Shown: in pieces, positions 41,601 to 49,389 of the stretch
Numbering within the stretch: the first letter of the stretch is position 1
Layout: every line of letters begins with the position of its first letter
Translations under genes and position numbers: made by a program
Source: Phallusia fumigata
Taxonomy: Eukaryota > Chordata > Ascidiacea > Phlebobranchia > Ascidiidae
NCBI GenBank assembly: GCA_008931825.1
Contig: QXVZ01000579.1
Span: forward strand, 1 to 49,389
Direction of reading: 5' to 3'
Length of the DNA: 49,389 bases
The notes under the pieces: model-generated
Told to the model about the DNA's origin: nothing
Database searches by the model: none
The model's input: the letters and a program-made list of their open reading frames with translations, nothing else

Positions 41601-42898
41601 AGGGTTTCAAAAACTGCCTTTTGGGATCGCTGTTATTTTAACAGAAGAAAGTTCAACTTCCAAAATCAAAAAAATTAGTAAAGCTACAATAAGGGCGGGC
41701 AGCTACATGGCCAATTTAATACAAGCACAACTCAATTTGTATGCACTGCAATAACATTTACAGTTTAGCGATAAATTATGCAACTAACATCAAACCATTA
41801 TGAACCTAAACCTTGTTAATTCACAGATGGCCGCTTTAGATCTTCGTGACAACAAGTTTGGTGATAAAGGAGCAATTGCTCTGGGTGATTGTTTGAACAA
41901 AGTTGAAGTTCTTGATATTTTGGGATGTGACATCACACCATATGGGGAAAAAGCCTTGCACATAGCCAACCGCAAATGGGTTAGTGGTATGTTTTCCTTC
42001 TCAACAAACAAGGTTGCCTGCTCAGTGTATGAACACAATGGCACTTACCTGTTATAAGGAGAAAAAATGTTTTTCCTCCAAAGCAAATTAAAATTGTGTT
42101 TGCTTACAAAAAAAGATCTTTTGTCTTTGTCAATCAATAGAGCCACTTTACCACATTTGAGTGATAACAAAAATCCAAACTACAGAAATTGGCAACTGTG
42201 AATAAAGACTAACTACCTAATCTGACCAATTTATCCAGATAAGAAATATGTTACATGGATACACTGACAGATTTATTTTTTTGTTAATGTTAAAAATCAT
42301 GAATGTGCCTTAACAGTTTTTACCTTAATTGGTGTATTTGACAAAGCAGGCATTTGTTAAAAACACTTGATTTAATTACAAAAAAAAATCTGTAATAATA
42401 AACTTCAATAAAGAATCTGAATTTCCAGTCATCTCATTTTTGTCAGAATAACCCCTTATCATTCCTGAATCAAGTTGCAGTTTAGGTTTTTTAGTGCACA
42501 AACAAAATTTTAAAACTTTTCATGTTGAAAAAATGTTATTGCAGAAATGCTGCATTCGTGGCCTTCCAAGCAGTGACGAGAGGTCACATGAGGAATCAAG
42601 CAGTGATGAGAGGTCACATGAGGAATCAAGCAGTGATGAGAGGTCACATGAGGAATCAAGTAGTGATGAGAGGTCACATGAGGAATCAAGCAGTGATGAG
42701 AGGCTACTTGATGAACTAAGCAGTGATGAGAGGTCACATGAGGAATCAAGCAGTGATAAGAGGCCACATGTGGAATCAAGCAGTGATGAGAGGTCACATG
42801 AGGAATCAAGCAGTGATAAGAGGCCACGTGTGGAATCAAGCAGTGATGAGAGGCCACATGAGGAATCAAGCAGGACAAGATGCTACTTGATGAATTAA
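29111..42898 (+). CDS. NLR-like gene: CARD-like domain, NACHT/winged helix (partial), LRRs, acidic repeat tail
   Basis: Predicted cytosolic pattern-recognition or death-signalling receptor. Exons with joining phases: 29111-29284, 29582-29678, 31311-31361, 32126-32172, 33474-33537, 33857-33961, then missing sequence, then 38016-39182 (open at its left end), 40224-40382, 40605-40763, 40876-41037, 41314-41475, 41827-41979 and probably 42545-42898. The start ATG at 29111 has a favourable context (ACAACATGG). Exons 1-2 resemble a death-fold domain. The 38016 exon carries a sensor-1-like LIASRP motif and FIHATWQEFLA, a hallmark of the NLR helical/winged-helix region. The LRR exons follow in phase 0. 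Walker A and B are not in the window: they must lie in sequence lost at the N at 38015, or in the N block. That all parts form one gene is inference from order, strand and phase; the closest NLR family cannot be named. Confidence 0.75.
31311..33961 (+). CDS. Linker exons of the NLR-like gene, last with RHIM-like motif
   Basis: Four short exons, 31311-31361, 32126-32172, 33474-33537 and 33857-33961, have canonical AG/GT borders and consistent phases. They encode an acidic, disordered linker (METDEAEDKADQPGPSNDN), a short predicted helix (VIKYATSQLQTFKQVEY) and a beta-rich segment with GASIVGARNVNQINI just before the expected NACHT domain. The second exon has an ATCAGCAG acceptor that permits a one-residue difference. 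A putative extra exon near 31089 was not included because its phases lead to stops. Confidence 0.6.
31455..31560 (-). repeat. Dispersed repeat copy (family at 35350, 39226, 49160)
   Basis: The phrase GTGCAGCTATTTCTGGC is the reverse complement of GCCAGAAATAGCTGCGC at 35430, and a diverged copy occurs at 39295. Plus-strand copies begin with (G)TTGAGTTTATTTCG(C)TTGGTGAAA-type sequence. The nature of the element is unknown. Confidence 0.5.
31620..33230 (+). repeat. Further blocks of the ~128-bp repeat with element tail
   Basis: A diverged block at about 31625-32010 and a closer block at 32502-33010 use the same unit. Contig joins at 32501 and 32891 fall inside the second block. The tail of the element (GGGGACCCATGCGTTTCTGC, then CACCCTTCTAGTT) follows at 33060-33230. 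Exon 32126-32172 of the NLR-like gene lies between the two blocks. Confidence 0.8.
33985..35020 (+). mobile_element. Another copy of the tandem-repeat element, spanning the N block
   Basis: The head TTATGGGTCCCCTTCCATGA starts at about 33986 and the tail GGGGACCCATATGTTATGCT to CACCTCTTTAGTT ends near 35017. The 671-base N block (34133-34803) lies between them, so it most likely hides repeat units rather than exons. A further head begins near 35026. Confidence 0.65.
34133..34803. other. Assembly gap (671 N)
   Basis: Undetermined bases. Both flanks belong to the repeat-bearing element, so collapse of its tandem array is the likely cause. Confidence 1.
34804..38014. other. Intronic or unplaced sequence between NLR-like exons
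   Basis: No exon is supported here. It contains the element tail and a new head (to about 35160), a dispersed repeat at about 35350-35545 (also near 39226-39370 and 49160-49260, and inverted near 31455-31560), a two-copy ~40-base repeat at 36118-36180 (GTAG(T/C)CGCTAACT(G/C)TAGCTTAGTC type), a diverged duplication of about 36240-36420 at 36678-36810, and a hAT-type element at 37546-37929. The right end is a contig end. Confidence 0.6.
37546..37929. mobile_element. Candidate hAT-type element with nTCTAGAn target duplication
   Basis: Starts CAGTGCTTCTTAACC and ends CACCCCTG, flanked by CTCTAGAC (37538-37545) and CTCTAAAT (37930-37937), six of eight matching and fitting the hAT target consensus. 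Terminal repeats are weak. There is no transposase. Confidence 0.5.
38016..39182 (+). CDS. C-terminal half of NACHT plus winged-helix/superhelical exon of the NLR-like gene
   Basis: A single open frame of 389 codons starts directly after the N at 38015, so its 5' part is missing. Residues 17-22 form LIASRP, matching the NACHT sensor-1 strand ending in SRP. Around residue 185 FIHATWQEFLASL matches the conserved F-H-x-[TS]-x-QEF[LF]A motif of NLRs. A donor GTAAAA at 39183 follows CAC AAA and joins in phase 0 to the LRR exon at 40224; reading through ends at a TAG at 39192. The Walker A P-loop and Mg-binding aspartates that should precede residue 1 are absent from the assembly. Confidence 0.8.
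40224..41979 (+). CDS. Five leucine-rich-repeat exons of the NLR-like gene
   Basis: Exons 40224-40382, 40605-40763, 40876-41037, 41314-41475 and 41827-41979 are 159, 159, 162, 162 and 153 bases. All begin and end in phase 0 and each encodes about two ribonuclease-inhibitor-type repeats. Typical cores are LSFLELSYNKLNGVGKYLA, MIELLLNSNNIGLIGV and MAALDLRDNKFGDKGAIAL. One exon encoding two repeats is the organisation known from vertebrate NLR genes. All acceptors are AG and donors GT. The array presumably forms the ligand-sensing or autoinhibitory solenoid. Confidence 0.85.
42545..42898 (+). CDS. Probable terminal exon: acidic SSDERSHEES repeat tail
   Basis: After an ATTGCAG acceptor at 42538-42544 the phase-0 frame reads KCCIRGLP and then ten copies of a 10-residue unit (SSDERSHEES and variants with DK, RP, HV) before a short RTRCYLMN end and TAA. 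The DNA is a 30-bp minisatellite (42569-42868). Phase and strand fit the preceding LRR exon, but no other evidence ties it to the NLR-like gene. The Ser/Asp/Glu/His-rich tail would be disordered, with casein-kinase-2-type sites. It could instead belong to an independent small transcript. Confidence 0.45.
   Translation, partial: KCCIRGLPSSDERSHEESSSDERSHEESSSDERSHEESSSDERSHEESSSDERLLDELSSDERSHEESSSDKRPHVESSSDERSHEESSSDKRPRVESSSDERPHEESSRTRCYLMN
42569..42868 (+). repeat. 30-bp coding minisatellite, 10 copies
   Basis: Ten tandem units of 30 bases, consensus AGCAGTGATGAGAGGTCACA followed by TGAGGAATCA, with scattered substitutions that mostly preserve the 10-residue frame. One unit (CTACTTGATGAACTA variant, around 42700) is more diverged. 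The unit length being a multiple of three keeps the frame open whatever the copy number. Confidence 0.95.
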
Positions 42899-43334
42899 GC
42901 AGTGATGCTGTGCGATAAGTTAAAACATTTTACTGAGCTTGAAAGTGTATTTTTTTCTTTTCTTTAATAAGGCTGCATCACTTTCTGCCCTGATCCATCA
43001 ACTGTATCTTTCACTTTTTTGCTCTTGAAAAGTTGCACAGCAAAGTGAAATTCAACTCAATTGTTGTGTTAGCACATTAAACAAAAAAAGATAAAGGAGT
43101 ACATTAAATACATACAATGGCAAGATATCAGAATTACAGTTTTTCATGTATATGTCCTTACCCAAGCTATACTTTGAAAACACTTAAATTGTGTTGATGC
43201 GAACGTCTGCTGGTGGGTTTTGCAGATAGCTTTTATTGCTGTTTGTGGAAAACTAGAAATTTCTATGCTTTTAATTACTTTTTTTACTGTTTGATTTCAA
43301 ATTACCAAATATATCTGTCAAATTCAACAAAACA

Positions 43335-43538
43335 ATGCAGCTTGATTTATCACAGGATTTGGGTCATTATATGATTTCAAAACATAAAGATCAGCCTGCA
43401 GTAACCTTTGGGCTGTGCGATGGCCACACGAACAAGATAAGATATTGGTGTTTGTTCTGCAAAAAGATAACAGAGTCTACAGCTGGAGTCAAAACCTTAT
43501 TTCATTGCAGGGAAACATACATACAACTTAGCACTTAA
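43335..43538 (+). other. Short open frame with B-box-like zinc motif
   Basis: A 67-codon frame starting at an ATG contains LCDGHTNKIRYWCLFCKK, matching the C-x2-H-x7-C-x2-C spacing of B-box zinc fingers. No further zinc ligands, RING domain or splice partners are evident. It could be a relic of a TRIM-like gene, an unlinked exon, or chance. Confidence 0.25.
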
Positions 43539-44161
43539 GTTTTGCTGAGTAGCAAGACCAATGAATGCACTTTAGTATCATGATGCAGCATATCAAGGTT
43601 GCCGGTGAAACAACTGCTTGTCAAACACATGTGCCTTTACAAAATTGACCCCCTATTACAAAATCAGTTCAATCCCCACGACTGTCGAGTATCTAACACA
43701 AAGTTTTTGTTAGTGCTGAACTATATGTATACAAGTGGAAGTTAGATTTTTACCACTTTCGCTGCTGATCCTAAAAAAGAAAAATTGTCTATGGCAGGGC
43801 ATCCCATACTGGGGGTTGCACGAAAAGTTTTGGAGGTCCCAAGTATGCTATTTTACCAATAAGTGTTACAGTTGCAAACTTTGTTCTGACTTTTGACATG
43901 GAAATGCGAAAACCAATTCAAAACCAGATAATCAACTTGTGATAGAAGCAGACATACTTGTGGTGCAGCTGGATATTTTTGTTTGTTTTGTCACTTTAGG
44001 GGTTTTGCTGTGCTGTAAAGGATGTCAGATTCTAGTTAATAATACCTTTAAAACAATTATACCTTTCTTTAGACAAAAATGAAATAAAAAAGGTCAGCTC
44101 CAACGGGCACAAAGGCATGGGCGCTGGCATGTAGGGACAAGGGGGACATTTGCCCCCACCT

Positions 44162-44516
44162 TAGGGTTGGCAACTCAGTTAAATTACAATAGGACACGAA
44201 AACTTTATGGGTATTTTATCATGCCTCAAAAACAAACTTCCAGTTAACATTTTAATTTGATGAGAGCATAACCTTTTGGCACATTTAAAAGATTTCTTTA
44301 ATAACAAATTACGACACGATTTTGTAAAAGTCCTCATCACTATCTTCATTTATTGTTTTGGTTTTTTATGAGTCACAGCTCAAAAATTTATGTACCAGCC
44401 AAAAGGATTTCAAAACAAAGGACAAATTGAGTCATTTCAAATCTCAATAAAGGACAAAGACAAATACAACTAAATAAAGGACTGCCCTTTGGAATAAAGG
44501 ACGGTTGGCAACCCTA
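44162..44516. mobile_element. 355-bp hAT-type MITE with perfect 13-bp TIRs
   Basis: Terminal repeats TAGGGTTGGCAAC and GTTGGCAACCCTA are exact inverted copies, flanked by CCCCACCT (44154-44161) and CCCTACCT (44517-44524), seven of eight identical. It contains repeated AAAGGACA phrases and no coding sequence. Confidence 0.88.
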
Positions 44517-44799
44517 CCCTACCTGGAATTTAGAAAAATATACTTCATCCATTATATATGTTCTAATAGAAAAATGAAATCTCAAGAATGAAGATTTCTG
44601 CTGGCGCCCAAGCTGAAAGTACAGAGGTAATTTAAAAGCCAATAATTTAAAACTTTCGAATAAGCTTTGGGCGGTCAAGCGTAAAACTCTAAGTCTGTTT
44701 TCCATTTTTGTTTTCAGCCAATTACCTACTGTATTTCAATTATATTTATCCGCACTTTGCAACAGTTTTGAGAAATAAAACATGAAACATACTTTTAAT

Positions 44800-45010
44800 C
44801 AGTGGTTCCAAACAAGGGAGGAATTTCACAAACAATGGGGGGGAATTTCCTCTTTGTAATTAAGTTATTTCTTTTTTGGTAAACCAGTGACTTCAAACCT
44901 TTAAATATTACTTATCATTTCTTGTCTGGTAGGGGAGGAATGCAAAGTTCCAAAATAAGCAAGGGGGGTGGGGGTCGCTAGAATGAATCAGAAAAGGTTG
45001 AGAATCACTG
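44800..45010. mobile_element. 211-bp hAT-type MITE
   Basis: Ends CAGTGGTTCCAAAC and GTTGAGAATCACTG are imperfect inverted repeats. Internal phrases GGGGAGGAAT and TTTCTTGTCTGGTAGGGGA match the copies at 288-499 and 10430-10645. A clear target duplication was not seen. Confidence 0.75.
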
Positions 45011-45252
45011 TTTTATGGTGTAAACATGTTTCACAAGATTGTTAGAAAACTTCAGTATCAAGGACTGCTATCAGCTTAAAGGGCCTCCACCAACTAGTTT
45101 GCCCATTGACCAGGGGTTGTCTCTAGGGTAACAAGAGCACAATATAAACATCCAACCACAGTAAAACATGGTTGCAGCCATGATTAAAGTCTCAGCAATT
45201 GCACATGTCACAAAGAGCACAGTGATAACGTTGGGTAGAAATAATAAGTTTG

Positions 45253-47252
45253 TCATCTGTTAAAAAGTGAAGTTTTTTCCACAATCTCCTGACATGAAGA
45301 AAATGTTAAAACAGTTTTAGAAAGTTGTCGCATTGTTAGAATTGCTTGCCGATGGACTTTGCTTCGCTTGTATCTGTATTGGACCTGAAAAATAATTAAC
45401 AATTTTAATGTTAGCAGAGATGGCCAAGTGGATAGCATGACTGCCCTATGCTCACAAGGTTGTGGGTTCTAATCCTGTCCCGGTCACTTGTGTTTTCCTA
45501 AAACTTAAGCAACATTGCTATAACCCNCAGTTTACAACCAAAACCTGTTGTTACAGCAATTTTTCGTTTTCTTAGAACCAACACCATAATGTCATTGCAA
45601 GTCTTCCTAAACTATAATATGCCAACCCAAAAACACTTCACTATTATTGTTTATGTCATCATAGTGACATTATGACATCACTTTCTCACATGATGAATGG
45701 TTTCAATTGCATACAAACCACAAAGCCAAATGTTTTAAGTGCAAAGCACAAATCTTAGAGTAAAATTTAATAATTTTTTAACAATTAAAATAAAAGCATC
45801 ATCAGCTATGTTGTATATTTTGCATGTCTCTATTGTCCAAGATGTTTTAGTAAAAAAATCAACTGTTACAGTAAGCATAACAACAATATTCTAATGGTTT
45901 GTTGGCAGGATTTACCTCGAAGCTGAGATGAAAAATATCTTCATCACTTTTGTCCAGGCTTTTTGCCTTGAAAAGCTGCGCTTGTTGGCGGGTACGAACT
46001 GCCGACATTGGGGTTCCAAATTTTTCCAGAAACATTTTTGAATCGAATTTGGTTCTCGCAACAGAAAGTGGGGTGGGGCCAGCAAAATTTCGTAATGGGG
46101 TCGATTGTGCTGGTTTTATGGAACCAAGCACAGCAGTTGGTGTTCGAAGAAATTCTGATGCAGAGTCTTCATATCCATGTATTATCGTTGTTTGAAACGG
46201 CAAAGTTAATTCACTGTCGTGAATATGTTCACTGAAGGATATAGTCAAAAAACCATCAGTGACCTTATATTCCGATTTCAGACGTTTTCTTCTTCTGTTC
46301 TTGGTTATGTATTTTGCTCTGGACGAATTTAAAGCAACAATCGCAACGGAGCTGTTGATAATGTCTGATGCATCTGATTTTAGATGTTTGTTTCCACTTT
46401 TTGAACAATCCACTTCTTGAATGCTTTTCATAGATTTTTCAATGTCCATGCTGCGACTGATTATTGAATCTGGTTTAAAATTTTCTTTTTTGCTTGATGA
46501 CCTTTTTCTCCACCCTCTCAACCTTTCTTTTCTACACATAAAATATTGCAAATAAAACAGATGCAATCAAACCACATTATACAGTGCTACCTATATAGTA
46601 AAACAGGGGTGCACAATCTGTAGCTGTTGGTCGAGTACACTGGTATATGAGGCCACCCACATTTTTAGTAAAATATAATTACTGGCGCTGTGCAGTAGTA
46701 TCAACTCTTTGCCTACTGTACCTGAAATGACAGGAACAAGAAAGTCATTTAAGCTTCACATTTTATTATACTTTTAGGCATGAGTAAGTGGGATATTATC
46801 AGATAAATTCCATTCCTTTGTGATATTTCTTCCTAAAATAGGTTCTTATAGGTTACCGCTACTGTGATGTTGCCGGAAATAGCAAAACAGTTGTACATCA
46901 TTGCACTAAAGGAAACTTGTCAAGGAGTCTCTGGACTTAAATAACAATACAACAATTTTATAAGCTTACTTTTTCGGGCTTTGTTTTGGAGGGGGCAGGG
47001 CAAAACTGTCATCTGAGTCTGAGAAAATCCCCTTTTTCTGTTGAGGTTCATCTTGGATTTCCAACCAGTTTTTGTTTAGCTGAATAAAAGTTGGCTAGTG
47101 GGGTAAGTTAGCGTCAACACAAACAACAATTTGTTTTCACTCACCTCCAAAATTCGAAGAGTGTTTTTTCCGTAAGTGGAAACTGATCTGTTAAGTGCAG
47201 CAGAAGATTTTAACTTTACTCCAACTTTTTGTTTTGGCTTAACTTTCCTCAT
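45253..47252 (-). CDS. HASPIN: Haspin-like histone H3-Thr3 kinase, catalytic exons missing from assembly
   Basis: Four exons (plus coordinates, 5' to 3'): 47145-47252, 46970-47079, 45916-46531 and 45253-45384, with joining phases, about 322 residues. The last exon encodes TVLTFSSCQEIVEKTSLFNR followed by stop, matching the haspin C-terminus pattern (MLNFSS...SLFK in human). The N-terminus is basic with a STYGK segment, comparable to the RTYG motif of haspin N-termini, followed by acidic FSDSDDSF. The 205-residue third exon is basic, Ser/Thr-Pro containing and probably disordered. No kinase motifs (HRD, DYT-type) are found between the last two exons; only 531 bases separate them, and these contain the contig join at 45527 and a SINE. 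The kinase exons were therefore probably lost in the gap. Haspin acts in mitosis, creating the centromeric mark that recruits the Aurora B complex. Identity rests mainly on the short C-terminal match. Confidence 0.6.
45413..45526 (+). mobile_element. tRNA-derived SINE cut by a contig join
   Basis: The head AGATGGCCAAGTGGATAGCA with GGTTGTGGGTTCTAATCCTG and the start of the body AAACTTAAGCAACATTGC match the SINE at 148. The copy stops at the N at 45527, so the assembly probably broke inside the repeat. It lies in the haspin-like gene between its last two known exons. Confidence 0.75.
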
Positions 47253-49389
47253 TTTTGTTGACAAGAAAAATTTACCAGCATATGGATAAAACAAAAACCC
47301 TCTACCTCTGCACAAATATACAAACTTGTTGCGAGAAATTCTACTACACTTTTTGACAAACAACACATAAAAAAGGATTAGCAAAGGGCACACTATTTGA
47401 TGTTTCACCTAAAAGGCATACTTGATGGTGGAAGCCTATGTTAGCTGGCAAAGTGTGCAGTGTTGAAATAATACATTGTTTTGCTATCTCAAGACAGGTG
47501 CAGTCAGGTCGGCCTCTAGCAAAACTGCCAGCCACATGTAACGTGCAACATTAGGCTTGACACCTGTAGTATTTCTAAGCATCACTAAATCCAATGTGGT
47601 ACTCCAACTTTCTGACCTGAATAGCACCAAGCCACCAACCTTTAGCCATAATAGCAAGAATCACGGAGTCAATTCAAGTCAGCTATTTATTTTATTAAAA
47701 CTTTACGTGGGTAGAAAGGGCCTTTTTGACATGAATCTAATGCTTACAGTTAAACAAATAATGCATGGGTCCATGGCGCTTGGCATGCCATGGCTGGGTA
47801 ATTTTTATTGGCATGCTAAGTAATTTATGAGTTTACATTCCATATTGTGACTTGTTAGCCAGGTTGAGCATAAGCTCAGTGCAACTATACACTGCAGCGT
47901 TTTACACATTGTAACGAGCTGCAAAAATCAGCATTTCACATCTTATAACGATTAGCCTATTTAAAGCTATGCAGTGTCATCAACGACATGGCGCACAAAG
48001 TCATTAACATTTTGACATAATGTCTACACTGAAATGCTGGGTTCAAAAGGTTGCCAACTCCAGAAAATATATTAAAATTTTTGTCACAGCCTGATGTGAA
48101 GTGACTCGTATTTACACCATTCAAGTTTAACTTTTCAACAGCAATAAATATTGATTAAACTGAACGCAACGTTTAGGAAAAGAGAAAAAGAACCAAAAAG
48201 AGAAACTACATGTCAAAAACAAATATATTTAATTTCCTAAAATAGACGAAACTGACCAAATAATATTCACAGATTCTGGCGTCATAACTTTCTGCAATCG
48301 GGAAACAGGGTCACACTCACACCTTCAGCAAATTAAGTCCTTTGTAAGTAAACGAAAACACTTTCAATGATAACACTTTTTTACTTATTGAACGATCAGC
48401 GTTTCGTTTGAAGCTTTCCCGCTACACAACATAGAAATCAATAACGGATGAGCGATAGGTGAAAAAAAAGAAATATTTTTGAAGCATTTCAAGTTTCACG
48501 TAATTGCACATGCATAGGGTTTCTTTTCTTTGTTTTGTTCCTTTTTTTACTCGGGGACAGAACGCATAAACGCGTTATGCTCATAATGAGTCCACGATCG
48601 GGCAACCTCCTCATTGCAGTTCTGTTTGATCACTTTTTTTCAATTTTTAAAGTTAGTGACTTCAATTTGGGTCAAATCCATCAAATTCCGCTGGGTTTGA
48701 GGAATGCCGCTTAAGTTTCTTTCTCAGGGATAAATACGAGCGACCGAGGCAGCATTCGAACCCACAACCGTGCCAGCACAAGGCAGGTTATGTGGTTTTG
48801 TTTCCACAATAGACAAAAAACATTTTATAAAGTGAAAATTCCTATACCTTCTTGCACATGTCTTTTATTTTTCACAGATTCGGGAAAAGGTTGCCTATGT
48901 TAAAGGCCTCTTTGCTTGAAATACACCTACTTAATGTATGGGGTGCACACTGAATCAGTTATTTCTGCCACCAGAAAACTTTATAGTGCACCTATAGCAA
49001 CGTAGGCTACTGTCTACATGTTAAAACAGTACAAAGTGACCGGAAACCAGCTTGTTGTGCTGTAATAGCCTGATGCTGCTCTGTAAACCAACGGACAATC
49101 AAAATGTAAGGCACTGCGATGTTTAGAATCGTTAAGAGCCGTTTTGTTGTCGTTTCTTTGATTTGAGTTTATTTCGTAGCGCGAAAAAACAAAGGGCGCA
49201 GTTGGTCGATCGAGGTTGAACGCGCTGCAGCAATCCTGTCATTCAATATGGCATCAAAAGGGGAGTTTGGAAGTTGAATTAATATATCAGTCTATAGTTT
49301 CTGAGAAAAAGAAACAATTTTAGTGTTCGTTTCTGTTGCCAGATCCGCGGTGAGTATCAAACCAATGACAGTCCAGTTTACAGTTTCTA
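47253..49389. other. Region upstream of the haspin-like gene
   Basis: No credible exon is visible. The first few hundred bases should include the haspin-like promoter. A minus-strand SINE occupies 48553-48790, and a copy of another dispersed repeat lies at about 49160-49260. The remainder is AT-rich and unremarkable. Confidence 0.5.
48553..48790 (-). mobile_element. Nearly full-length SINE, minus strand
   Basis: Read on the minus strand it has the tRNA-like head GGTTGTGGGTTCGAATGCTG, AAACTTAAGCGGCATTCCTC, the AATTGAAGTCACTAAC segment and GCATAACGCGTTTATGCGTT. It is the most regular copy in the window and uninterrupted by the MITE. Confidence 0.75.

Larger units (their letters stand above)
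42899..45252. other. Intergenic region between NLR-like and haspin-like genes
   Basis: No gene is supported. It holds two hAT-type MITEs (44162-44516 and 44800-45010), a short open frame at 43335-43538 with a B-box-like CxxH...CxxC pattern but no intact domain, and a CAGGGCATCCCATACTGGGG end near 43797 that resembles another hAT terminus. The rest is AT-rich sequence. Confidence 0.55.

Noticed and set aside
45071..45256. Minus-strand hydrophobic open frame as a membrane protein
   Set aside because: It begins across the haspin-like stop codon region, has no splice or homology support, and looks like 3' UTR.
47557..47823. 88-codon plus-strand frame upstream of the haspin-like gene
   Set aside because: No recognisable domain, no splice context, and composition like surrounding non-coding sequence.

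Overview
The window is animal nuclear DNA, AT-rich, with compact multi-exon genes, short introns and many short transposon remnants. Gene content (head-to-head mitochondrial trifunctional protein genes, a CYP20 cytochrome P450, an NLR-type receptor with LRR exons) and the very high allelic divergence between redundant contigs suggest a tunicate, most likely a Ciona-type sea squirt. That species assignment is inference; no alignment was run. The sequence is a draft assembly: single-base gaps at 2528, 4058, 15552, 28031, 32501, 32891, 38015 and 45527 mark contig joins, and a 671-base N block lies at 34133-34803. Several joins carry the same sequence on both sides, so some exons appear twice artificially.

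Layout. (1) 666-12497, minus strand: HADHA, trifunctional enzyme alpha subunit, 19 distinct coding exons; the last coding exon lies left of the window. (2) 12498-13160: 663-base shared promoter interval. (3) 13161-18957, plus strand: HADHB, the thiolase beta subunit, complete in 13 exons. Alpha and beta form one mitochondrial complex that carries out the last three steps of long-chain fatty-acid beta-oxidation, so the divergent pair is suited to co-expression. (4) 19853-26554, minus strand: a complete 12-exon CYP20 gene in which the heme-ligating cysteine position is glutamine. (5) 29111-42898, plus strand: an NLR-like gene built from death-fold (CARD-like) exons, a linker with a RHIM-like motif, the C-terminal part of a NACHT/winged-helix exon, five LRR exons and an acidic tandem-repeat tail; the nucleotide-binding P-loop part is missing at the contig join at 38015. 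(6) 45253-47252, minus strand: a haspin-like kinase gene of which only N-terminal exons and the last exon are present; the catalytic domain is missing at the contig join at 45527.

The space between exons is filled with tRNA-derived SINE copies, hAT-type MITEs with recognisable 8-bp target duplications, a dispersed element carrying ~128-bp internal tandem repeats (Helitron/DINE-like in architecture), fold-back repeats and several minisatellites. The most interesting points are the cysteine-less CYP20, the NLR gene with its RHIM-like linker and repeat tail, two GC-AG introns, and the triplicated 3' splice site in HADHA.
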